Notes: a model not told the origin generated them from the sequence alone. Counted from the first letter of the stretch, positions 1 through 7,007 are shown. The stretch is DNA of 7,728 nucleotides from Gemmatimonadota bacterium (GCA_026706505.1 JAPOYQ010000764.1:1-7728); one strand, 5' to 3'. Numbers and translations are program-made.

Positions 1-50
1 CCATGGCCTTTGACCGAATCGTCGAGCGCATTCTGCAGCAGTTGGGATAG
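1..50 (+). CDS. C-terminal end of an upstream gene, possibly murD (partial, 5' cut by window edge)
   Basis: The frame with codons at 3-5 through the TAG at 48-50 reads MAFDRIVERILQQLG and stops. It is the tail of a gene that begins before the window. MurD (UDP-MurNAc-L-Ala:D-Glu ligase) is the usual gene before ftsW in dcw clusters, and MurD proteins often end in a helix with an F-x-x-[IL]-V pattern like the FDRIV seen here. Fifteen residues are too few to identify the family, so the murD assignment is an inference from gene order. The ATG at 3 could in principle start a tiny peptide, but a continuing upstream gene is far more likely. Confidence 0.45.
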   Translation, partial: MAFDRIVERILQQLG

Positions 51-105
51 CTCGCTCCCACCGGGCGCATTCTCAATCCCCTAGCAACCTAAGAGTTCCT
101 TGCGG

Positions 106-1230
106 ATGATAGCTGTTCAGCGCGACAGCATGTTCGTGTTGCTGATCTGCCTGATGCTGGTAGGTCTGGGGCTGGGCATGGTCTATAGCTCTAGTTCCGT
201 CTTGGCGAACGTGAGTTTTGGCGACTCGGGCCTCTTTCTAAAGAAGCAATCCATCCGCGTCCTCATCGGCTTGGTGCTCATGCTCGCGTTTTCGCGGCTG
301 CCTTTGCATTGGTGGGCACGGCTTTCGCGCCCCATCATGTTGTTGGCCCTCTTGTCGCTCTTGCTGGTCTTGGCATGGGGCCACGGCGCAGCCCAGCGCT
401 GGTTGAGCATTCCGGCCTTGGGCGGTGGCGTGGCCTTTCAGCCGGCTGAATTTGCCAAACTGGCGCTGGTGCTCTACTTGGCGGATGTCCTGGTGCGCAA
501 GCGCGACGAGCTACACGACTTTGGTCGCGGATTTGTCCCCCGTTTGTTGGTCGTCGGCGTCGCTCTCGTACTCATCCTATTACAGCCCGACTTGGGGACG
601 GCTATTGCGCTGGGGCTGATTGCCTTGATCATGCTGTGGGTCGGCGGAATGCGCTTGCACCACTTGGCCGGGGCCGGCTTGCTCGCGCTGTTGGGCATTG
701 GGCTTTCCCTGATACATTCGAGTTATCAGATGCGCCGTTTGATCAACTTTATTGATCCAGAACGCGATCCGGATGGCTTCTATCAACTCAAGCAGTCGCT
801 CTGGGGCATGGGCAACGGCGGTCTTTTGGGGGTGGGTTTGGGCAACAGCATGCAAAAAGAGCACTACCTACCCGAGCCACACACGGATTTTGTCTTCTCG
901 GTCATTGGCGAGGAAATGGGGCTTGTGGGTACACTGGCCGTTAGCGGGCTTTTCGCGGCTTTCTCGTTTTACGGGCTACGCATCGGAGCCCGCGCCGGTG
1001 ATGCGTATGGCTTTTTGGTCGCCGTCGGCATTACGGCAATGATTTCGGTGTACGCTCTGCTGAATATCGGCGTAGTTGTCGGGGTATTACCTACCACCGG
1101 CTTGCCGCTGCCCTTTGTCAGCTACGGAGGCTCGTCACTGATAGGGAACATGGCGGGAGTGGGCATCTTGTTGGGGGTTGCCCACATGGCCCCTAAACAC
1201 CAAGAGAGCTTAGTGCATTGGCAGCGATGA
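106..1230 (+). CDS. ftsW: FtsW, SEDS-family septal peptidoglycan glycosyltransferase
   Basis: FtsW is a polytopic inner-membrane protein that polymerises lipid II into septal glycan strands together with a class B penicillin-binding protein. The 374-residue product is almost wholly hydrophobic, with about ten membrane segments. SEDS hallmarks run in order: MVYSSSS near the N-terminus, GAAQRWL and FQPAEFAKL around residues 103-125, LLQPDLGTA near 160-168, then LPEPHTDFVFSVIGEE, LPTTGLPLPFVSYGGSS near the C-terminus. The Asp of PHTDF, residue 261, aligns with E. coli FtsW D297, the essential catalytic residue. I chose ATG 106 because an AAGAG at 91-95 lies at a better distance than from the alternative TTG at 100. 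The stop overlaps the murC start as ATGA, indicating coupled translation. murG, which commonly follows ftsW, is missing here. The identification is secure over RodA because of the dcw context. Confidence 0.96.
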   Translation: MIAVQRDSMFVLLICLMLVGLGLGMVYSSSSVLANVSFGDSGLFLKKQSIRVLIGLVLMLAFSRLPLHWWARLSRPIMLLALLSLLLVLAWGHGAAQRWLSIPALGGGVAFQPAEFAKLALVLYLADVLVRKRDELHDFGRGFVPRLLVVGVALVLILLQPDLGTAIALGLIALIMLWVGGMRLHHLAGAGLLALLGIGLSLIHSSYQMRRLINFIDPERDPDGFYQLKQSLWGMGNGGLLGVGLGNSMQKEHYLPEPHTDFVFSVIGEEMGLVGTLAVSGLFAAFSFYGLRIGARAGDAYGFLVAVGITAMISVYALLNIGVVVGVLPTTGLPLPFVSYGGSSLIGNMAGVGILLGVAHMAPKHQESLVHWQR

Positions 1231-2612
1231 AGACGCTCTTGGACCAATATCGCCGCGTCCACCTAGTCGGCATCGGCGGAGCGGGCATGGAGGGCTTGGC
1301 CCGGCTCCTAGCAGCCAAGGGCTGCGTGGTAAGCGGATCGGATCAGACTGACTCGCGCAGCGTTGCACTACTGCGCCAAGAGGGATTTGCCGTCGCGGTC
1401 GGACACGATGGCCAGTTCGTACAAGGCGTGGATCTAGTGGTGTATTCGGCCGCCGTGCCGGCTGACAATCCCGAACGGCAGGCGGCTGAGCAAGAGGGCA
1501 TTCCCACGGCGAGCCGGGCCGAGGTGCTCGGGGAGCTGTCCCGCGCGCCGTTGACCCTCGCCGTAGCTGGTACCCATGGCAAGACGACGACTGCTTCGAT
1601 GGCGGCGGCGATCTTGCGTCGCGCTGGCCTTGATCCCCAGGTCTTGGTTGGGGGCTGGATCAACGGGCGGCCGCAGGCCGAGTTGGGAAGCGGCGAGGTT
1701 TTCGTGGTGGAGGCCGACGAGTTTGCCGGCGGCTTCTTGCATCTGTATCCGAGCTTGGCCCTCGTGACAAGTGTAGATGCTGAACACCTCGATTACTATG
1801 GCAGCTTGGAGGCCCTCGAGCAGGCCTTCGGCCAATTTCTCGCGCGTCTGCCCTTCTGTGGCCGCAGCGTACTAGCTGGGGATGGATTAGTCGGAGAGCG
1901 AGTGCTGGCCGGCTTGCAGCGCCCCCATCAGACCTATGGCATGGATGGCGACAACGACTATCGGATTGCCGAACTTGAAGAACGGGCTTGGGGCAGCCGG
2001 TTTGCCCTGTGTTTCGACGGGCAAAAGTTGGGCGAAATCGAGTTGCAGGTCCACGGAGTACACAATGTCCGCAATGCTGCTGGGGCCGCGGCATTGACCT
2101 GCGCGTTACAGGTGGAGTTTGCGGCTATCGCCGACGCCTTGGAGCAGTTTGGCGGAGCGGACCGACGCTTTCAGCGCAAGGGAGAATTCGCTGGCGTGCT
2201 AGTCGTGGATGACTATGCCCATCACCCAACTGAATTGGCCGCGGCCTTAGCTGCCGCGCGACAGAGCGGTCGCCGGGTTATTGCCGTCTTTCAGCCTCAC
2301 CTGTACTCGCGCACCCGCGACTTGGCCACGGCCTTTGCCCGCGAGCTAGCCACGGCCGATTGCGTGGTACTAGCCGCAGTCTATGCCGCGCGGGAGTCCC
2401 CCCTGCCGGGCGTGGACTCCGAGCTAATCGCAAAAGCCTTGCGCGCCCGCGGGTACAAAGCCGTGGAGTACCTGCCCGACAAATCGCAACTCGTCGCCCA
2501 CTTGGTGGATATCTGCCGCCGGGGAGACTTAGTGCTGGCGATGGGAGCTGGCAATATCGGCGAGGCGGCTGCGGAACTAATCGCGGCCTTGGCGGACGGA
2601 GAGCGCTCGTGA
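1227..2612 (+). CDS. murC: MurC, UDP-N-acetylmuramate--L-alanine ligase
   Basis: MurC is the cytoplasmic ATP-dependent ligase that adds L-Ala to UDP-MurNAc, the first peptide step of peptidoglycan precursor synthesis. The 461-residue length is normal. The N-terminal Rossmann-like UDP-binding domain opens with GIGGAGM (residues 15-21). The central ATPase domain has the Mur P-loop GTHGKTTT (115-122) and the acidic EADE (162-165). HNVRNAAG begins at H279. The C-terminal ligand domain shows RRFQRKGE and DDYAHHPTE (328-336), then FQPHLYSRT and GAGNIGEAA. The family's usual DES after EAD is DEF here, a mild variation. ATG 1227 is preferred over an in-frame TTG at 1218 because it forms the ATGA overlap with the ftsW stop. 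The 3' end overlaps ftsQ by 4 nt (GTGA). The VYAARE motif supports MurC rather than Mpl. Confidence 0.96.
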   Translation: MKTLLDQYRRVHLVGIGGAGMEGLARLLAAKGCVVSGSDQTDSRSVALLRQEGFAVAVGHDGQFVQGVDLVVYSAAVPADNPERQAAEQEGIPTASRAEVLGELSRAPLTLAVAGTHGKTTTASMAAAILRRAGLDPQVLVGGWINGRPQAELGSGEVFVVEADEFAGGFLHLYPSLALVTSVDAEHLDYYGSLEALEQAFGQFLARLPFCGRSVLAGDGLVGERVLAGLQRPHQTYGMDGDNDYRIAELEERAWGSRFALCFDGQKLGEIELQVHGVHNVRNAAGAAALTCALQVEFAAIADALEQFGGADRRFQRKGEFAGVLVVDDYAHHPTELAAALAAARQSGRRVIAVFQPHLYSRTRDLATAFARELATADCVVLAAVYAARESPLPGVDSELIAKALRARGYKAVEYLPDKSQLVAHLVDICRRGDLVLAMGAGNIGEAAAELIAALADGERS

Positions 2613-3415
2613 ACCGCAAGAAGACCAAGACGAGCAAGAAGCGGCCAACTGCGGCGGAGCAAGGCCGGCCCAAGACTCGCTGGCCTTGGATGGCACTCTC
2701 AATCTTGGCCACGGGCAGCACCTTGGCGGCCTATCAGGTAGCCACTTACTTCGGCCAGGTCTCCATATTTGGCCTCAAGGCCATTGAGGTGGATGGGTTG
2801 CAGCGGCTCAATGGGGAGGACGTGCGCACCGCTAGCGGCCTTGCGGCCGGTAGCAACGTCTTCGCCATCGACTTAGACGAGGTCGTGCAGCGGCTGGAGG
2901 CCATGTATTGGGTCAAACAAGCCTTCGTGGTGCGCAAGCCGCCCGATCGCATTGCCGTCGATATCGTCGAGCATCGTCAAGTGGCTTGGGTCGATTTGGG
3001 CCAGACCTATGGGGTTAGTCTCGATGGCGTCCTGCTTCCCGTAGGCCCAACCGCTCGCAATTTGCCCGTTATATCCGGGCTGTCCGTCGTCGCCAACTCG
3101 CTGCAGCTGGGCGTGGCAGTGCCGGATTCCGCGCTGCTGGCCATACTGCGCTGGTGGGAGGAGGCCATAGCTGCGGATGCGGAATTCTGTCTCAATGTGG
3201 CCAGTATCCAGCCGATAGCTGCGACGGGCATTCGCTTGCAGTTGGCGGGAGACGGACTCGAAGTGCGCTTGCCCGCAAATGGAGCCGCCCGCCAGCTTCG
3301 CACCATTCGCAAGCTGATGCCGCGCGTCCATCAGAACCATTCCGATCCGGCCTATATCGACTTGCGCTATGCCGGCCAGATGGTCGTCGGCAAAAAGAAG
3401 GCCAAATCGGGATGA
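2609..3415 (+). CDS. ftsQ: FtsQ, divisome POTRA-domain membrane protein
   Basis: FtsQ is a bitopic inner-membrane protein that connects early cytoplasmic divisome components with FtsB/FtsL and the septal synthase. The 268-residue product has a Lys/Arg-rich cytoplasmic tail (1-24), one membrane segment (about 25-48, starting at WPWMAL), then a POTRA domain (about 53-122, with VSIFGLKAIEVDGL at its start, NVFAIDL, and the P-P-D-R-I-A-V strand). The periplasmic FtsQ beta domain follows and ends in the typical IDLRYAGQMVV, then a basic tail. The start is GTG 2609: it forms a GTGA overlap with the murC stop and has GGAG at 2598-2601, 7 nt upstream. The reading frame stays open well upstream, but that stretch lies within murC. 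The position between murC and ftsA agrees with the identification. The sequence is divergent, as is normal for FtsQ, but nothing appears to be missing. Confidence 0.93.
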   Translation: MNRKKTKTSKKRPTAAEQGRPKTRWPWMALSILATGSTLAAYQVATYFGQVSIFGLKAIEVDGLQRLNGEDVRTASGLAAGSNVFAIDLDEVVQRLEAMYWVKQAFVVRKPPDRIAVDIVEHRQVAWVDLGQTYGVSLDGVLLPVGPTARNLPVISGLSVVANSLQLGVAVPDSALLAILRWWEEAIAADAEFCLNVASIQPIAATGIRLQLAGDGLEVRLPANGAARQLRTIRKLMPRVHQNHSDPAYIDLRYAGQMVVGKKKAKSG

Positions 3416-4598
3416 ACTGGGGCGAGGAGCACAACACCATCATTGCCGGGCTAGACTTGGGCACGACCAAGGTCTGCGTCGTCATTGCCGAGCAGGTCGC
3501 CGAGCGGCCGCTGCGGATTATCGGCCTAGGCCAGCAACCCTCAGAGGGGATACAGCGCGGGGCAATTGTAGATGCGGAGAAGACCATGGACGCCATTGGT
3601 GAGGCCATGCGCCAAGCCGAGTTAATGGCTGGGGTCGAAATCGACTCGGTGTACGCCGGTATCGCTGGCGAATACATCTCCAGCCTCAACAGCACGGGCA
3701 TGGTGGCCGTCGGCGGCGAAGGCGGATGGATCGGAACACTGGACCGCGCCCGAGTCCTCGCTGCGGCTGGCGTGGTCAAGGTGCCGTTCGACCGCGAGGT
3801 GCTACACGTTTTGCCCCAAGAATTTGCCGTTAATATGGAGTGCGCTTAGAGGCCAGTGTACATGTGGTCACTAGTTCGGTCACCGCAGTGCGGAACATCT
3901 GCCACAGCATCCTTCGCGCTGGCGTTGATGTGCGCAGTGTCGTCCTCGGTCCGCTTGCTTCGAGCTACGCCGTCCTCAATGAAGACGAACAGCAGATGGG
4001 GGTCTGTCTGATCGACATTGGCGGCGGCACGACCGATGTGGTGGTCTTCGTTCGCAAAGGGTTACGCCACTCGGGCGTCATCGGGTTGGGGGGACAGAAC
4101 GTGACCAATGATATAGGCGTTGGATTGCGCACCACGCGGACCGAGGCCGAGCGGGTCAAGTGCGCGGCCGCGTCTGGCGAGGTTGTTGGTCTCATCGTCG
4201 CGGCGCGGATGGAGGAGATATTGGCACTAGCCCGCAAGCAGGTCTATACCGCGTTGCCCGATGTCGAGCTAGGGGCAGGCATCGTCCTCACGGGGGGAGG
4301 CGCGCAAACCGTCGGAGTCGATGCCTTGGCCGAACGGGTCTTTGGCATGCCTGTGCGCATCGGCGTCCCGGTCGGATTTGAGGAAGCCGCAGAGTGGACC
4401 AGCCCGCCATATGCTACGGCGCTGGGCCTGCTCCTCTACGGAGCGGAGCAACAACAGGGGAAAAACCCAAAAGAAGCGCAGGTGCTGGTCGAAGACTCCT
4501 TCGATTCAGTATTCGGGCGCGTAAAAAGGTGGTTACAACCACGGAGACTAGCAGCGGTGCCGGTCCCGAAATCAAGGAGGAATACCCATGGCAATTAG
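3412..4598 (+). pseudogene. ftsA: FtsA, actin-like FtsZ membrane anchor; frameshifted, with two segments apparently missing
   Basis: FtsA is an actin-family ATPase that polymerises on the inner membrane and tethers FtsZ through the FtsZ C-terminal peptide. The first part (3412-3849, 145 residues) carries the phosphate-1 motif GLDLGTTKVCVV, SVYAGIAGEYI and REVLHVLPQEFAVN, then stops at TAG 3847. The remainder is one frame over, open from 3834: GVRLEASVHVVTSSVTAVRNI, the phosphate-2 motif LIDIGGGTTDVVVF, NDIGVGLRT, ARMEEIL and the adenosine motif GIVLTGGGAQ. Family members have about 12 residues between VD/VN and GVRLE that are absent here. A second gap of about 25-30 residues lies between ERVK and ARMEEIL. 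The helix VFGRVKRWLQ resembles the C-terminal membrane-targeting helix but is followed by about 17 extra residues. The 5' end overlaps ftsQ (ATGA); the 3' end overlaps ftsZ by 11 nt. A sequencing or assembly error is a real alternative to true gene decay. Confidence 0.9.
4574..4580 (+). promoter_or_regulatory. Strong Shine-Dalgarno site of ftsZ
   Basis: AAGGAGG matches the anti-Shine-Dalgarno core fully and ends 7 nt before the ATG at 4588. It is the strongest ribosome binding site in the window and lies inside the 3' end of ftsA. It settles the ftsZ start and should let ftsZ be translated independently even if ribosomes stop early in the broken ftsA (inference). Confidence 0.85.
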
Positions 4599-5787
4599 GT
4601 TAATCGACAACGAACATCGGGCGCGAATCAAGGTCGTCGGCGTTGGTGGCAGCGGCGGAAATGCCATCAACCGCATGATCGAGTCCGGGATGCACGGCGT
4701 CGAATTCGTCGCCGTCAACACGGATGCGCAGGCACTGGAGGCCTCGCGGGCCGACTTCCCCATTTGCATTGGCGGCAGCGTCACGCGGGGCTTGGGTGCC
4801 GGTGCTGACCCGGAAGTGGGCCGGCAAGCCATCGAAGAAGACCGCGACAAGGTCTCCAAACAGCTACAGGATTCGGATCTGATCTTCATCACGGCTGGCA
4901 TGGGTGGCGGCACGGGCACGGGGGCCGCGCCCATAGTTGCGGAAGTCGCCCGCGATCAAGCGGCTCTGACAGTCGGTATCGTCACCGAGCCTTTCCTAAT
5001 GGAAGGCGGCCCGCGGATGAAGAACGCCAAAAGCGGGATTGCCGAGCTAAAAGATCAAGTTGACACCCTGATCACCATCAAGAATCAGCGTCTGCTGACC
5101 GTCTGCGGCCGCGACACTAGGCTCGAGGATGCGTTTCTCAAGGCCGACGAAGTGCTGATGCAAGCCACGCGTGGCATCTCCGACCTGATTACGGTCCCGG
5201 GCATGGTCAATCTCGACTTCAACGACGTGCGCACGGTGATTTCCATGGGAGGGGACGCGATTATGGGCCTCGGGGAGCACAGCGGCGAAGAGCGAGCCGT
5301 GGAGGCCGCTCGCAAGGCGATCAACAGCCCACTTTTGGAGGATGTATCGATCGCCGGTGCCAAGGGCGTGTTGATCAATATCGCTGCCGACTCCAATCTC
5401 ACGCTCTACGAGGTCAACGAGGTCATGTCGCTGATCAACGAGGAAGCTGGCTCGGATGCCGAGATCATCTTCGGCACCGTAATCGGCGACAGCTTGACCG
5501 AGAACATCCGCGTGACAGTCATAGCCACGGGCTTCAGCCTAAACAAGGGCAGCGAAGCCGAGGCACCAGCCCGCGAACAAGAGGAGTCGGCCCAGGACGT
5601 GGAGTCGGATCCGCTGACCATTGGCAGCCCGGTCCTCGTCGGCAATGGGGGCACCTCCTTGGACGTGCCCACGTATCTGCGCAACGGCCAGGACATCCCC
5701 CAGGAGCATCAGGAGGATCCAGGGCGTCCCGCAGTTGGCGACTTGGATATTCCCACCTTCCTGCGCCGCAAGATGAACGCCTCTTAG
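4588..5787 (+). CDS. ftsZ: FtsZ, tubulin-like GTPase of the division ring
   Basis: FtsZ is the cytoplasmic GTPase that assembles into the Z ring and recruits the divisome. The 399-residue protein has a short N-terminus, then the first nucleotide-binding loop VGVGGSGGNAINRM, the tubulin signature GMGGGTGTG (residues 104-112) and the T7 loop NLDFNDVR with the catalytic acids D210 and D213. SIAGAKGVLINI and IRVTVIATGF lie in the C-terminal half of the globular core, which ends near residue 320. An acidic, Gln/Pro/Gly-rich linker follows. The C-terminal conserved peptide LDIPTFLRRK is at 386-395 and a second near-copy, LDVPTYLRNG, is at 358-367. IPNxRLL of the family is IKNQRLL here. The gene follows ftsA with an 11-nt overlap and its own strong ribosome site. 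The core shows no gaps, so FtsZ looks functional. Confidence 0.98.
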   Translation: MAIRLIDNEHRARIKVVGVGGSGGNAINRMIESGMHGVEFVAVNTDAQALEASRADFPICIGGSVTRGLGAGADPEVGRQAIEEDRDKVSKQLQDSDLIFITAGMGGGTGTGAAPIVAEVARDQAALTVGIVTEPFLMEGGPRMKNAKSGIAELKDQVDTLITIKNQRLLTVCGRDTRLEDAFLKADEVLMQATRGISDLITVPGMVNLDFNDVRTVISMGGDAIMGLGEHSGEERAVEAARKAINSPLLEDVSIAGAKGVLINIAADSNLTLYEVNEVMSLINEEAGSDAEIIFGTVIGDSLTENIRVTVIATGFSLNKGSEAEAPAREQEESAQDVESDPLTIGSPVLVGNGGTSLDVPTYLRNGQDIPQEHQEDPGRPAVGDLDIPTFLRRKMNAS

Positions 5788-5874
5788 GGCGGTTGTCGCG
5801 CGCGGGCGATTTGGCTTATCTTAACGCTTGATCGTTACTGTGCGCGATAAAATTTGCAGGGAGGGCATTTTTAC
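5788..5874 (+). promoter_or_regulatory. ftsZ-purE intergenic gap, possible weak purE promoter and purE ribosome site
   Basis: This 87-nt gap is richer in A+T than the surrounding genes in its second half. TTGATC at 5828-5833 and GATAAAAT at 5846-5853 resemble -35 and -10 elements, but the 12-14 nt spacing is shorter than the usual 16-18, so a sigma70 promoter is only a guess. AGGGAGG at 5858-5864 is a good Shine-Dalgarno sequence 10 nt before the purE ATG. I see no hairpin with a T-run that would end ftsZ transcription, so read-through from the division operon is possible. Confidence 0.3.
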
Positions 5875-6330
5875 ATGGCAGACATTCGCGTCGGCGTAAT
5901 CATGGGCAGTACCTCGGATGAGGACATCATGAGCAAGGGGGCGGCGGTGCTCGAAGAGCTGGGCCTCGGCTACGAGATGGTCGTATCTTCGGCCCACCGC
6001 AACCCCGAGCGCACCGCTGCTTGGGCCAGCGAGGCGGCTGGCCGCGGCCTCAAGGTGATCATCGCCGGTGCCGGCTTAGCTGCGGCCCTGCCCGGAGTGG
6101 TGGCGGCGCATACGACTCTGCCGGTCATCGGGGTTCCCATTGCCTCGGGTGCGCTCCGTGGAGTCGATTCTCTCTACTCCATCGTGCAGATGCCTCCGGG
6201 AATCCCGGTGGCGACTGTCGGCATTGACAATGCCCGCAATGCAGCCATGCTGGCGGCTCAAATCATCGCTCTATCCGACGAGGCGGTTGCCCAAGCCATT
6301 GAAGCTTATCGCGCACAGTGGAACCCCTAA
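5875..6330 (+). CDS. purE: PurE, N5-carboxyaminoimidazole ribonucleotide mutase (class I)
   Basis: PurE converts N5-CAIR to CAIR in de novo purine synthesis, downstream of PurK. The 151-residue product is a near-complete class I protein: [10 protein letters not shown] at 6-15, SSAHRNPE with H41 (equivalent to E. coli H45), VIIAGAG at 61-67, [28 protein letters not shown], and [12 protein letters not shown]. Class I is favoured over class II because of [10 protein letters not shown] and because no GRSNALSG-type motif is present. One feature is odd: where E. coli has AAHLPG with conserved H75, this protein reads AAALPG (A71). That change from a His codon to GCC needs two base changes, so one base error cannot explain it. 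ATG 5875 has AGGGAGG at 5858-5864; a TTG at 5854 would add seven residues with no family match. purK is not adjacent in the window. Confidence 0.93.
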   Translation: MADIRVGVIMGSTSDEDIMSKGAAVLEELGLGYEMVVSSAHRNPERTAAWASEAAGRGLKVIIAGAGLAAALPGVVAAHTTLPVIGVPIASGALRGVDSLYSIVQMPPGIPVATVGIDNARNAAMLAAQIIALSDEAVAQAIEAYRAQWNP

Positions 6331-6333
6331 GAC

Positions 6334-6357
6334 CGCGCCGGCCTCTGGGTCGGCGCG
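6334..6357 (+). other. GC-rich hairpin between purE and kptA
   Basis: CGCGCCGGCC (6334-6343) pairs with GGGTCGGCGCG's last ten bases (6348-6357), giving a 10-bp stem with one G-U pair and a TCTG loop. It starts 4 nt after the purE stop. No T-run follows, so it does not fit a classical intrinsic terminator. It may protect the purE 3' end, act as a weak terminator, or simply mark an operon joint. Confidence 0.5.
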
Positions 6358-6383
6358 CTAATGCTGAAAGGACGCGATGAGCA

Positions 6384-7007
6384 GTGGCCAATACAAGTCG
6401 CATTTCCAAATTGCTTTCGCTGATGCTCAGGCATCGGCCCGACGAATTTGGACTGGAGATTGATGCTTACGGCTACGCGCCGTTGGATCAGGTGGTACAA
6501 GGAGTACAAGAACGCTACGCAGAGGTGGCCGAAACCGAAATCGTCGACCTTGTCAACGACCCGGATCAGTATCGCTTTGAGTTGAATGAGTTCGGCATCC
6601 GCGCGCTGTACGGACACAGTTTTTTCGTCGATATGGACGGCGAGCCCATGGACCCGCCACCCGAGCGGCTCTACATGGGCACGACCCGCAGCGCGGCCCA
6701 GCGCTTTGCTCGCGAGGGCATTTCCCCGGGCGATCGCTACTACGTTCATTTATCCCTGACGCGCGAGGCGGCCGAGTCGCACAGTCACCAACGCGACACC
6801 CCCTGCGTAGTGGAAATTCTCGCGGCCAAGGCCCACGAGGAGGGCTGTCGCTTTTTTGCCCGCGGCGCGGTCGTGCTAACCGAAGAAATTCCGGCCAGTT
6901 GCATCGGCCCAATCCACGGCAATCAACAACAGCCCCTCGGCGTCGCCCAGATGCCGGCGCCCGACGGCATAAGCTACGGCCGCAAGCCCCGCTTTTCGCC
7001 TCGTTGA
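6384..7007 (+). CDS. kptA: KptA/Tpt1-family RNA 2'-phosphotransferase
   Basis: KptA removes an internal RNA 2'-phosphate by transfer to NAD+, releasing ADP-ribose 1'',2''-cyclic phosphate; in eukaryotes (Tpt1) this finishes tRNA splicing, but the bacterial substrate is unclear. The 207-residue protein has the N-terminal winged-helix signature ISKLLSLMLRHRPDEFGLEID, with the catalytic pair R16-H17, then IRALYGHS (R73, GHS 77-79), LYMGT (97-100 region), YYVHLS (119-124), and R137 before PCVVEIL. R16, H17, R73 and R137 probably form the family's Arg-His-Arg-Arg set. The usual NGVWL near the end reads RGAVVLT here. GTG 6384 is chosen because a stop lies just upstream at 6378 and AAGGA at 6368-6372 is 11 nt away. 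The C-terminal 35 residues, rich in Pro and Gln, look like a divergent tail. glnB starts 10 nt after it, suggesting shared transcription. Confidence 0.9.
   Translation: MANTSRISKLLSLMLRHRPDEFGLEIDAYGYAPLDQVVQGVQERYAEVAETEIVDLVNDPDQYRFELNEFGIRALYGHSFFVDMDGEPMDPPPERLYMGTTRSAAQRFAREGISPGDRYYVHLSLTREAAESHSHQRDTPCVVEILAAKAHEEGCRFFARGAVVLTEEIPASCIGPIHGNQQQPLGVAQMPAPDGISYGRKPRFSPR

Noticed and set aside
51..105. Promoter in the gap before ftsW
   Set aside because: I found no convincing -35/-10 pair; the gap is short and ftsW is probably read from upstream dcw transcription.
2831..2854. Imperfect 10-bp inverted repeat in ftsQ (GCTAGCGGCC / GGCCGGTAGC)
   Set aside because: It contains a mismatch, lies in ordinary coding sequence made of Ala/Ser/Gly codons and could easily arise by chance in GC-rich DNA.
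3192..3779. Open frame of 195 codons on the minus strand over the ftsQ/ftsA joint
   Set aside because: It is a shadow of conserved ftsQ and ftsA coding sequence and has no recognisable motif or ribosome site.
3828..3849. Programmed ribosomal frameshift in ftsA
   Set aside because: No slippery heptamer is present, and shifting frame would still leave about 12 conserved residues missing, so a deletion explains it better.
3840..4598. Second half of ftsA as a separate gene starting at GTG 3840
   Set aside because: It starts in the middle of a conserved FtsA strand, has no ribosome site at a useful distance and lacks the N-terminal ATPase motif.
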